From NCBI RefSeq assembly GCF_010389155.1, contig NC_057761.1, positions 13,952,501 through 14,016,500 on the forward strand: DNA of 64,000 nucleotides, read 5' to 3'. Within the stretch, counting starts at the first letter, position 1, and the number at the start of each line of letters is the position of its first letter. Of this stretch, positions 11,647 to 21,574 are shown in pieces. Position numbers and translations under genes: made by a program. This DNA comes from Erigeron canadensis (taxonomy: Eukaryota; Streptophyta; Magnoliopsida; Asterales; Asteraceae). A model generated the notes under the pieces. The model saw nothing but the letters and a program-made list of their open reading frames with translations. It had not been told where the DNA came from and did no database searches.

Positions 11647-11651
11647 AGTTA
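11647..11651. repeat. TSD AGTTA, left copy (gypsy solo LTR)
   Basis: AGTTA abuts the solo LTR at 11652 and recurs at 14485-14489. Confidence 0.88.
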
Positions 11652-12980
11652 TGTAACACCCCACCGTTGACGGAAACATGAGGTGTCATGAAAAGTACAG
11701 CACGACATGGAATTACATAGATACTGCTAAATTAAATAGTATATAATAAATATATTCCCAAAAGTATGAGTTCAAGTCATGACAGTGCTAAAATAGCTTA
11801 TTACAACCAATCTCAAAAAGAAATAATCCAAGACATGTCGCCTTAATGACTGACAATTAATAAGGAGTACTAATCTCCGAAGTTCAACCTAGCATAGCAG
11901 TCTTTATCCCTGATTAGCCTGAGCACCTGAAAAGTATACTAAAACGTGTCAACACAAAGGTTGGTGAGTTCGTAGGTTTTATGTCAAAAGTCTAGTAAAA
12001 GAATATAAGTCTTTTGTCGATTCTTTTAAGTTTAAACAAGTAATAGTTCAATATATAACGAGAAGAGTGACGCCATAATAAGTCCAAATTTCTCAATGTC
12101 TCAAAGTCCGGCCTTACGGTACATGCCTTAGTCCAAAGTCTCAAAGTCTCAAGTCTACAATACACACAAAAAGCACGTCAATTAAGCACGTCATTAAGCA
12201 CAACAACAAACACATAATCACATACATACAACAAGACAGAAGCACGTCAAATAGCATAAGTAACTCTATACGCACAGGCTCAATACTGAACATAAACAGA
12301 AATCGACAAAACTGTTTAAAAAGAACAAGTATACTTTTCACCCTAAAATATGTAAATAGAGGGGCTACGAAACTCACTTGAAAACAACACAAGTATAAGT
12401 ACCCTAGATCAACGAACAAGAACACCAACAGTCAGGTACACCTGAAATAAGCTTACTATCTGTCCAACAGTCCTACATTGTTCACAAGTCACTCCATAAG
12501 TACTTACTTAATTGCACGAGTCCATGTCCTATACCAGTGTCTTAGGAAATGCCATTATGTCTCGTCAATTTTCATAATATATATGATAGTTTTGTTGTCC
12601 TTATAAATTGTTTGAGTGAATTAATTCGTTTACTAATGTCACTTTATATCGTATATATCCTGCCAAGTCTTCTTATGGAATTCTGTTATAAAATGTGTTA
12701 AGTCCAAAAAGTCGTATAATATACATATATGTAATCTTTATGATTTATATATAACATTTAGAAAGTCCTTCCATTTCAAATTAATCTTTGTATTTATACA
12801 TGTATACATATATAAATATATTCCTATAAAATTAGTCCTATATATATTTATATCTAAAATTGTTCATTTTAAATTAATATACATATATACACAAAAGTCC
12901 GATTGTCCATGTTATTTCGATTTCACGTCATTTTGGATCTAATTATAAATATGGTTCTAATTAACAAGGACCTAATCTGA

Positions 12981-13060
12981 ATTTTGACCAAGAATACTTA
13001 ATTTTGACTTTGACTAGAAAACTTAATGTTGACTTTGACCAGAAATCCTAATTTTGACTA
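12981..13060 (-). promoter_or_regulatory. TTGAC(C/T) cluster (W-box-like) in the solo LTR
   Basis: Six TTGAC cores occur within about 80 bp (for example TTTTGACTTTGACTAGAAA followed by GTTGACTTTGACCAGAAA). TTGAC(C/T) is the core bound by plant WRKY factors. All copies are in the plus orientation, antisense to the inferred LTR direction. This could also be a simple degenerate tandem repeat. Confidence 0.45.
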
Positions 13061-13254
13061 AAATACCAAAATAATTACCCAAATCCAATTTTTTAAACCA
13101 AAAACATTTTCTAGCCGGTTTGACCGGCGTTGACCGCCGTGAAAATAAGAACAAGGCTAAATCCAGTCACAAGAATGAACCATAACACAATTTCAAGACC
13201 AAAAATCGATAATATGCCACGGATTTAAGCTTTGGCTGATCGAAAACATCCAAG

Positions 13255-13505
13255 ACAACACATATATTTTCGGATTTAACAAGATTTCGTATTCCAAGGG
13301 TTAATCAATGTTTTCGGATATATAATCATATATACGTATATATAACCGAAAAGTATAGATAAAAGTATAGAAATTTCGGATCAAAGATCTCAGATTCAAG
13401 GATTTCGGTTCAAGGTTTTCGGATTCAAGAAGATTTCGGTTATATCTTTTCGGATTTAAAGATTTATGGACCTATAGATCTCGGATCTATAGGTTTTCGG
13501 GTATG
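13255..13505. repeat. Degenerate TTTCGGATT repeats in the solo LTR
   Basis: TTTCGGAT, ATTTCGG or TTTTCGG occurs about a dozen times at irregular spacing, mixed with TCTCGGATC and GATCTCAGATTC. It looks like a decayed short tandem repeat; no function is evident. Confidence 0.55.
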
Positions 13506-14484
13506 CTCATAGCCAAGAACACCAAGCAATCGAAAATATATATACATACTTAAATCTTTCGGATCTAAACCCATATATTCACAATCAAAACCGATTTATA
13601 CATATCTTTGCAAAACTTTTCGGATTCATACTTGTTTATAGATATACATAGCCGAAATAATTATATAATATGTAGGAGAATTCGGTTTTTGAGATAAGAA
13701 AGAAGAGATAGCCGATTTACATATGTATCCTTGTAAAAACTTCGTATTTAAACATGAATATTCATGTACATGACAGAAAATCGGGGTTATACACACATAT
13801 ATATATAGCCGAGATATATAAGTTTATATGAAGGAAATTCGTGATTTTCTTGAAGAACAACCATCTAGACACATAAATCTAACGATTACTCACCCAAATC
13901 GGAAAAGAACAAGAAGAAATTGACGATTGATGATGTAGGCCGATCGGTTTTGAGTGAGAAAGGGGAAGTGGCGGCTGGAGAGAAAAGAAAGAGAGGGAGG
14001 GAGAATGTGTGAGTGAAAAGTGAGAAAATGAGAGGTTAGGGTTAGGGTTTCTAAGGTTTTGTTGCTTGCCATCCCTAACTTTGACCGAGTTTGACCCATC
14101 TTTGACCTTACTAAAACTCGTTTGACTCGACCATTCAAGAAAACCCGAGACTCATTAATTTATTTTATTGATATATTTGAATGTAACTTTTCAATAGCTT
14201 TCTAATGGATATAAACATGACTATATTTGTTTATTAAATTTTTAATTGATTAAATTTTAAGTATTTTACTTAATTTGGCATTTCCACAAGACATCTTGTA
14301 TTCCTCTTATTCTCGAGTCCACGTGTAATTTTTCTAAAGTCTAAATGCTCATAAAGGCCGAATAAAACACATATCCATTTATTCCATGATGAAATCTTAA
14401 AGTCTAACGACGTACACAAACAAAACAAACTAAAAATGACCGGAGAAGTGTTTCAGAAAATACGCTCAGATGACGGTTGTCACA

Positions 14485-14489
14485 AGTTA
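14485..14489. repeat. TSD AGTTA, right copy (gypsy solo LTR)
   Basis: It matches 11647-11651 exactly. Confidence 0.88.
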
Positions 14490-15610
14490 CCCTTAGGATT
14501 CTTTAGGTTAAGCTAATTGTTTGGGTTGATGCGTTGATGGTTGATATTTCTCCATGTGAATCTAGTTTTGGATTGTGATATTTCTTTTAGCATTTTATCA
14601 ATCAATGTTTTCATAATGATATTGGTTTCTAACTTTGTCATTTTGAGGGGAAGAAAAAGATTATGATTGATTAGGAAAGAAATAAGAATAATTTGATGGA
14701 GAAGAGTTTGTGCTTGGTTTGTGCAATTATGGAGTTAGTATGTGAAAAGGTGTTTGTTTGTGTATAAAAAAAAATTTCAAAAATTGAATGAAAAGTACAC
14801 AAAATCGAGCTATGGATCGTTCAGGTTAATGTGTCAAAGATTTTCAAAACATTTCAGTCAATTGAGCTCAAATGTTCACTAGATTTTAGTTGATTGAGAT
14901 CTTGACTTGAAAAAGAAGAACTGAGATGAATACAAAGACAAGAATGAAACCGAAGATGAAAGAATATTCTCTCAAGATGGAACAAATGTTCAAAGATGCT
15001 CCAACAAGGTTTATTCTCATGAATTGAGGGGGAGCATGATTACTTGATAAGAGACAATTTTTTAAACTTCATTAAGATGTTTACTCTCCAAAGTGTTCAA
15101 ATCAATATGACAAAGATCAAAGCTGTAAAAAGTTGTAAGATTGGTTGGAAGATTCAAGTCAAAGAAGTAATGCTTCAAAAGAGTCTTCATCAACATACTT
15201 CATTGAAGATCTTCAAAGTCATATAATAACACTTGTTCAAGAAGCTCCAATGCATATATCAAGGGGGAGAGTACAAATTAATGATACTTCATTTCAAGAA
15301 GTTGAATTTCACTTAAGAATTAAAGATTGAAGAATCAAAGACAAGTTCATACCTTCCGCACCTCAAAAGATAACTCTGATTCATGATTCAACAATCTTCA
15401 AAGATTCAAGATACACACACACTCTTTATTCCCTATTCGAAAAGAACATTGAGAATCATCTCATGATTTAACTTCAAGAAGTCCAAGACCAAGATTGAAT
15501 CAAGTTATCCAAATACTTGTTTCATCAAACAAATAGTCTTCACCACCGGGCTCATCAATTTCATTCCTACAAGACAAGATAACACGTACTTCATCCATTA
15601 TAATATATCA
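14490..15610 (+). other. Copia-1a 3' untranslated region, right part, with extra G-rich tracts
   Basis: No coding motif was found. TGAGGGGGAGC near 15026 and CAAGGGGGAGAG near 15261 resemble polypurine tracts, in addition to the functional-looking one directly before the LTR. The short frames here are A-rich and have no motif. Confidence 0.55.
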
Positions 15611-15623
15611 CTAAGGGGGCGAA
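15611..15623 (+). other. Polypurine tract of Copia-1a
   Basis: CTAAGGGGGCGAA ends directly before the 3' LTR. It would prime plus-strand DNA synthesis. One C interrupts the purine run. Confidence 0.8.
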
Positions 15624-15947
15624 TGTTAGAAATTCAAAATAGTGATAAATTGTAATTTAAGATTAGTGGTCATACTTGTTGTTAAGTCATAGATGAATGA
15701 TTTTTAAGGTTGAGGGACTAGATGTGATAATTAGCATAAATGTATAGTTAGACTATAAATAACCCCTCACACCTTAGAAATCGTAACAACTTTCAGCCAT
15801 TTCCTTCATTCCTGTAACAATTACATACACTTAATTCCAATCATTCCTCTCTCTCTCTCTAGAAACACACACTAAAACACCAAGAACACACACATACAAA
15901 ATCTGCCATTGAATCTGTGAATCCAGGGTTGAAATCGTGTTATCACA
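15624..15947 (+). repeat. Copia-1a 3' LTR
   Basis: It starts TGTTAG and ends ATCACA, is followed by TSD TGATC, and has its TATA box at 15754-15761. It is nearly identical to the 5' LTR up to the TATA region and clearly diverged after it. Confidence 0.95.
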
Positions 15948-15952
15948 TGATC
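15948..15952. repeat. TSD TGATC, right copy (Copia-1a)
   Basis: It matches 1003-1007; the Copia-2a LTR resumes directly after it. Confidence 0.97.
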
Positions 15953-16624
15953 TAATTTTGCTAAATAAACTCCTTGATCGAAATACTTAAAGTTGTGAAA
16001 TATAACTGTTTAGATCGAGAGTATTTGAGAAAAGGCACCAAATTGCAAAAGTATATAATTTGGACGAGGAAGTGACTTGGTATTTATAGGCAAAAAGAAT
16101 GAATATAATATTCTTTTTGCCGTACAAATATGGTTACATGTATTTACGGAAATTACTTTAATTCCTTAAATGCATTGATTAAAGTACAAGAATAAAGTCA
16201 CATGATAGTGACTTGTCTTCTAATTAACCAACCACCTTTACATGCGTGTAAGGCTTTTAACAAAGGACAAAAGGATTGTCTGGGTAAAAGCATGTAAAGG
16301 CATAAGGTCAATTCCTTGTAATCAGTGTTCAGATTTGTAAGGTCTAGAATACTGATAAGGACTCCAATTAGGAGATCTGTTAAGTCTTCTAGTGAGCTCC
16401 GCTATTCGTCAGACTTTTTTCTTCAGACTTCAGTCTTCGACTTCAGTGAGAATGTTCTTCAGTGGAAAGATCTTGACTGGAGTTAAGTCCAGTGAACAAA
16501 TCTGGTGGAATCTAGATTCCTGTACAAGTAAGTTGTTCATTGGTCTTCACATAATTTCTGGACAAATCTTCATCGGGCTCTAGTAGTCACGTCTGGAGCG
16601 AGTCCAGTAAATCTGGACCTAACA
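15953..16624 (-). repeat. Copia-2a 3' LTR, proximal (U3-R) segment
   Basis: It aligns with 27488-28159 with about 32 differences. The minus strand starts TGTTAGGTCC at 16624. The TATA box (minus TATAAATA) is at 16081-16088. Upstream in sense (16625 and above) lies the purine-rich GGTGGAGAATT, a plausible polypurine tract. Confidence 0.93.
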
Positions 16625-16925
16625 AATTCTCCACCTAACAAATTCTCCTTATTTGTTTATAAATTATGCAAGGATTTTCAAGCTCTTATCTATACAAGGT
16701 TGTGCTTGAAAAATCCTTGAAAATTTTGACTAAGTCTAATTTGAATTACTGGAGAGCCACTTTATAGATCATCAGTGTTCCCAGTTTATACATTTTAGTT
16801 TCTAGACTTAATCTAATCAAATACTTGTGAGAACATAAAGCATGCAACTTATATTTACAGACATCAATTAGTGACAAGTTACAACTTTATAAAGTAAATA
16901 CAATTACAAGTAAATGATAAAAGAG

Positions 16926-19900
16926 TTAGGCAATTCTCTTTTCAATGTGTCCAAATGCTTCTTCAGTGGCCTTTCTCTTGGGTTGTGGTGGTGAACTTTG
17001 TTCTGTCGTCATTCCCAGATCAGCTTCCATTTGCTTCTTTTTGAGAAATTTGTTCCTGATTCTTTTCATGAAAGCTAACTTTGCCCCGGAAAATGACGTT
17101 TTTCCTTTGAAAAACTCACCAATCTCCTTTAACTCTGTCATTCCAAAAGCATGGATTGTACATGCTGGCCTTTCATCAGTGAAATTTTCTTCCCTGAACA
17201 ACTTCACTGAAAACTTTTCAAACTTGGGATCATCAGGAATGCCTTCAATTTCTACACTTAGTATTTTTCTGACATCAGCGCTGCCATGTACGAAGGCTTC
17301 ATATCTTTCCCTTGTCTGAGCTTGTTTAACCAGAAACTGGACATCATCAGAACCAATGCCTTGTTCAGATGTATCCATTGGTCTGTTTTCAGTTGGAGTC
17401 TCACCAGTTTTTCTTGTTACAACCTTGGTAAGAGACTTTGAAGTGTCCATAGGAATGAATGTATTCATATCAGCGTCTCTTGAGGCCTTAGAGTTTCTTC
17501 CCCCCTTTTCTCTTCCTAGAGTACTCCTTTTCCAGAGCTTCAAAATTCTTTTTGACTTGATTCTTCAGACGAACCAGTTCTTCTTTCCTTCTGTTAATCA
17601 ACTCTAGAATAAGGATATCATGAGTGAAGGAATCTAGCTCCTGTTCTTCTTTTAAATATGCACTTCTTAATTTGACATCATCCAGAACATCAAGGCATTT
17701 AATAATTCTGGGGTCTTTCTTCATTTGTAAGTACATATCTAACTTCAGATTTAAGGCACCAGCATTAGCACTGTCAAGTGTACCCATCTGTTTCATTTCA
17801 TCATGATGCTTGAACAGTGCCTTTTTGGCATTTTCTTTATGAATATTAATGAGGAGTTCAGTTTGATGAATTCTTTTTGATTCTTCCTCAGTAACATTCG
17901 GCCTTTCAAGAGATTGAACTTCTTCACTTTCACCATATGTGCCCTTTAGACTTTTCTTGAGCTAGGCAACATCTTCAAACTCTTCAAACTGTGGCTAATT
18001 GGCATCAGTACCAATAGCATCACCTTCCTCCATACGAGCAAATTCCATCTTTTGCTCCTTCAAGTTTTCAGCAGCAAATGCAACTAGAGCACCTGGATTA
18101 TCACTTTCCCCCTTGGAATAACCTCCAGAATTGAGGTGATTCCAGACCTGCTTTAGCATTTGCCTATCAGTGGAGCCAAAAGAACGACCAGCGACTGGCT
18201 TCATTGCTGACATATCCTTTTTAAGTTCTTGGACTTGTGTTTTCAGATTTTTAACTTCAGTCACCAAGTCCTAGGGAATTTCCTTAACAATCACATCTAT
18301 AACCTTTGGCAACATAACTTCTTGCAATTTGATCATAACAGAGTCAGTCACATCAGTAGAGAGCTGCTTGAGTACCAGATTCTTGAGTTTCAAAGCAGTC
18401 TGGTCACTTACATTGCTGATGATTGAACTCTGATCCAGTATAGGCTGACAATTCAACCTATCCACCACATGATGCAAATTCTGGACCTGGGTCTTCAATT
18501 CTCCTAGAGGGGTGTCAACTGCTTCTTTAACAGCAGTTTGGACAGAAGAAACTGAGACAGGTGATCTTTCTTTCATTTCCTGGACTGCCACTTTAAAAGA
18601 TTCCTAGAAGTTGTTAGTGACCAGTACTAGTTCATTCAATTTATCAAACACCAGTTGTTCATTCCCAGAAAATGTGTTCAACTCTGACCGAAAAGAATTT
18701 GTCATGGCAGATTTGAAGTCAGAGAGAACCTGGGAGGATGATAGAAAGGATTTCTCTAAGTCCGCCACCTTGTTTAAAAGGCCTTGGACTTCGGTGGAAG
18801 ATGAAGAAGAGAGTCCCACTGGTATAGAGGAGGGTCCAGATGCATTTCTTTGAACAACTGATATAAGTGTCTCGACTCTTTCTTGTATAAGTGATTCAGT
18901 CTGAACAACAGTACAGTCTGGAGCACTTGAGACAGGAATATTGATAACTGGAAGTCTCTCAGTTGACTGTGGAAGATTTTGAGTTGATTGAGGTGAAGGA
19001 ACTGAAATAGAAGGAAGAGGATTTATGTATGGTGTGTCTTAAGAAATTGAAGGCGGTGGAGGAGGTGGCATCACAGTTTGTTCAGATTGAAGTTGAGTAA
19101 GAGTTGGAATTTCTGAAGGAATAATATCAATGGGGAGATCATTTGAAGTTGAGATAGGATTCTGGAGATCTACCACCACAGACTGAGCTTCTTCACCAAA
19201 TAAATCCTGAACTTGACCAGAGTTAGACAAGCCAAAGGATGATTCATCTCCATCCCAGAAGGTGGTTTGATCTGCAGCCTGATCAGTTACATTTCTGTTT
19301 AAGTCTATCTGGGAGGAATCTGGCATAACCACATTTTCTTGTTCAGAAGGCACAACAGATGCTTCTTGATTTTCTGCTTCTTCCATTGTTGTATCCATGA
19401 TCAATGTGCCATCTTCATTCATGATGTCACCTTCTGTGTTGCTTGATACTGGTATTACAAGAGGTGAAGCACCAGTAACATTTTCTGTTTTGGCAATAAG
19501 TTGAGTAGTCATTTGTTCTTCTCCAGATTCTTGTATACGAGGAATGACCAGAGCTCCTCCTCTCCTTAGCCGTCTGGAGGTATTTCTTGGTCTGGTGGAG
19601 ATGTTTGTAGAAAAAATAAGAGTTTGTTGTTGACCAGAAATCACCTCATTTTCTGGTGACTGCTCTTCAGTAGTGAAATCCCCAGGAGTGCCTATATTGA
19701 ATTGAGGGCCACCATGGGTTTCTTCGGAATCAACTAGAGGTGATGCATCAGTAGTTTCCCTCCGAAAGCTTTCAATCATAACAACTGGGATCTCAACTTC
19801 ATTATTTTTAGACACTAAGTTGTTAAGATCCCTCAAGTGCTCAGCTATAGAAAAATGTCTGGTTTCATAATCATACTCATTCCCAAGTGCACGCTTAAAA

Positions 19901-20643
19901 ATCAAAGACATGAATCGAATGAAGGGGACATGGGATTTTCTTTTATGAACCTTTATTCTTTCTGCCAAATCATTCCAAAAGATTTGGGCAAAATCAACCC
20001 TGAGCCCATGCCATAGGTAATATGCAATCATAAGTTGGGTCTGGTTAATTTGATCAAGCCCTCCAGATCCACTTCCCAAATACTCTACCAAATGAGTAAA
20101 AAAAAGTCTCCAAGAATCAGTGAGTTTACTCATATAGATAGTACCTTTTCTTTTTAACACACCCTGCTCATCAAGAATGTCAATGTGACCCATCTGCCTA
20201 CACACTTCCCTAAGATTGATGCCAGTGGGAAGTTGTAATGGTAATTCATTTTCAGAAAAATAGTGCAAATGAAGGGCATCTCGTAGAGAATCAATAGTTA
20301 TTGTATGAGGACGAGATCCCTTTTTCAAGGTGTAATGAATGGTGTGATCATCACCTGCCTGAAAGTGAGCAGTGTACCAAAATTCGCACAAATAACCATG
20401 GTACATTTTCCCTGGATTCGTAGTAAGAGCACCATATAATGGACAACTAAGAAATAAAGAATTTAGTCGTCCTATGATAGATTGAGGATCATGGGTTCCG
20501 GCAAGCTTTGCCATCCAGTTGTGCATGTTGATCCTGATTTTGTCAGAATCGATGATAATGTCATGAGCTTTAGTGACACTTGCAGGAGGAGTATAGTTGT
20601 TGGTAAAAAGATTTTTGTCAGAATTTGTTGTTCTAGGTGCCAT
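16926..20643 (-). pseudogene. Extra ORF of Copia-2a downstream of pol, decayed
   Basis: About 1,240 codons in sense after the RNase H gene, the position of the env-like ORF in SIRE-type copia elements; no signal peptide, membrane segment or glycoprotein feature is seen. The ATG at 20643 opens an intact 534-codon segment whose first ~270 residues form a globular domain (FWYTAHF near 91, SWRLFFTHLVEYLG near 180) with counterparts in the Copia-3 extra ORF, then an acidic, S/T/Q-rich, PPPPPP-containing region. The same frame continues through stops at 19039, 18604, 18271, 17995 and about 17962, and one frameshift near 17530. The C-terminal half is coiled coil, ending near a PKRK basic patch. A homologous coiled-coil piece lies at 63084-64000. 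The function is unknown. Confidence 0.8.
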
Positions 20644-20801
20644 TTGAAAGATGAAATTGAAAAGAATTTAGGGTTTTACAAGGAAATTTAAGAAGAAAGA
20701 TAGTGATGATTGGAATTGAATGAAGGAAATAAATGAAGGAATTTGAAGATTTGGGAGTAAATTACTTTCGAGATAAAACTGAAAGTGAAGGTAGATATGG
20801 G

Positions 20802-20809
20802 TATTTATA
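20802..20809 (-). promoter_or_regulatory. Possible TATA box of an internal promoter for the extra ORF
   Basis: The minus-strand TATAAATA in CTCTATAAATACCC lies about 160 bp before the extra ORF ATG (20643). The stretch between is pyrimidine-rich and ends with an AAACCCTAAATTC box, like a plant 5' leader. It is not in an LTR. Inference only. Confidence 0.45.
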
Positions 20810-20819
20810 GAGGAAAGAG

Positions 20820-21440
20820 AAAATGGAATTCAAAATGGTAAGTTTGAAAAATTTCAAAACAATTTTTAATGTTTCCCATCACACATAAATGTATGACGGT
20901 TGACAGCCCACAAAAGTTACCAACTTGCACTTTTTGTCTTCCCAAGGTAACAAAACCATTATTTTAAGTTGAAAAAGTCATGCCACGTAAGGTGAACAGT
21001 AACTGTCCAGATGAAAAGTTTGTATGGTTGGCATGCACTAGCATCAAGTATTAAAAAATATAATGATTTGACACAAAAAGACTCATTTTAATGCATCTGG
21101 AGGTTGACTGGACACTCCAGTTTCACTGGTGGATTAGGCCAGTAGATTATGCATTGATGGTACACTGGAGGGACACTCCAGTAAGTACCCAGATTGGACC
21201 ATTCTGGTAATCCTCAAACATGCACATCAACTAATATAAACAAATGAGAGGGACACATTTACAAAGCGACTGAAGTCACTTCAAACATGCACATCAACTT
21301 ATCCAGTATTAACGAGAGGGACACATTTACAAGGTACTAGAAACATTTTCCAGAAAAATTTGTCCAGTGAGAAAATAAATTAATAAATTCCCCCTGAAAC
21401 TTAGATATCAAAAAGAAATGTGGTCTGAGTCTTTCCCCCT
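20820..21440 (-). other. Copia-2a spacer between pol and the extra ORF
   Basis: There is no coding motif. It contains two direct repeats about 67 bp apart (CAAACATGCACATCAACT at 21215 and 21282, each followed by GAGAGGGACACATTTACAA) and a dense run of CTGG/CCAG words at 21100-21210, which also mark the LTRs of this family. The upstream part would serve as leader and promoter of the extra ORF if the TATA box at 20802 is real. Confidence 0.5.
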
Positions 21441-21453
21441 GGAATGGTGATCC

Positions 21454-21574
21454 ATAAATCTATCAATGCAAAGATAGTATCACAAAGGCATTCGATAGCT
21501 GGTATAGATTTATAAATCTGGAATCAAAGAACCCTGCCAGTGTCACAAAGGCGTTCATAACAAGGTTCCAGATT
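21454..21574 (-). other. Paired hairpins displaying GAA(T/C)GCCTTTGTGA(T/C)AC
   Basis: Stem 1: ATAAATCTAT (21454-21463) pairs perfectly with ATAGATTTAT (21504-21513), and the loop holds sense CGAATGCCTTTGTGATACT. Stem 2: AATCTGGAA (21515-21523) pairs perfectly with TTCCAGATT (21566-21574), and the loop holds sense GAACGCCTTTGTGACACTGG. The pol stop codon at 21573-21575 overlaps the second stem. The core resembles that of the Copia-1a hairpins at 10168-10345. Confidence 0.7.

Larger units (their letters stand above)
11652..14484 (-). mobile_element. Gypsy-1 solo LTR, 2.8 kb
   Basis: The plus strand starts TGTAACACCCC and ends GGTTGTCACA, flanked by TSD AGTTA. Read on the minus strand it starts TGTGACAACC and ends GGGGTGTTACA, the usual ends of large plant Ty3/gypsy LTRs of the Tekay/Del kind. 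No internal region, PBS or second LTR is attached, so it is a product of LTR-LTR recombination. The orientation is inferred from the end sequences. Inside are a TTGAC cluster (12981-13060), many TTTCGGAT-type repeats (13255-13505) and a short AACCCTAACCCT stretch (minus, near 14040). There is no convincing ORF. Confidence 0.88.
1008..15947 (+). mobile_element. Copia-1a, Ty1/copia element nested in the Copia-2a LTR
   Basis: This plus-strand element has LTRs of 326 and 324 bp (TGTTAG...ATCACA), a PBS for initiator tRNA-Met, a 1.2-kb leader with hairpins, a very long gag region (2570-6328), PR-INT, RT-RNase H ending at 9816, a long untranslated 3' region and a polypurine tract. A gypsy solo LTR of 2.8 kb lies in the 3' region; without it the element is about 12.1 kb. 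Gag has at least two in-frame stops and pol has several stops and frameshifts, so it cannot be autonomous. A minus-strand relative is Copia-1b at 32389-39495. Confidence 0.95.

Noticed and set aside
12141..12428. A 95-codon hydrophobic minus frame in the gypsy solo LTR
   Set aside because: It lies within LTR DNA; hydrophobicity comes from T-rich sequence, with no conserved start or neighbours.
14030..14055. Telomere-like AACCCTAACCCT (minus strand)
   Set aside because: Only about two units, inside an LTR; more likely a telo-box-like promoter word than interstitial telomeric DNA.
16926..20643. Naming the extra ORF a viral envelope gene or a longin/synaptobrevin-type host protein
   Set aside because: No signal peptide, membrane segment or fusion-like region is visible, and no longin signature could be recognised by eye; position alone does not prove function.
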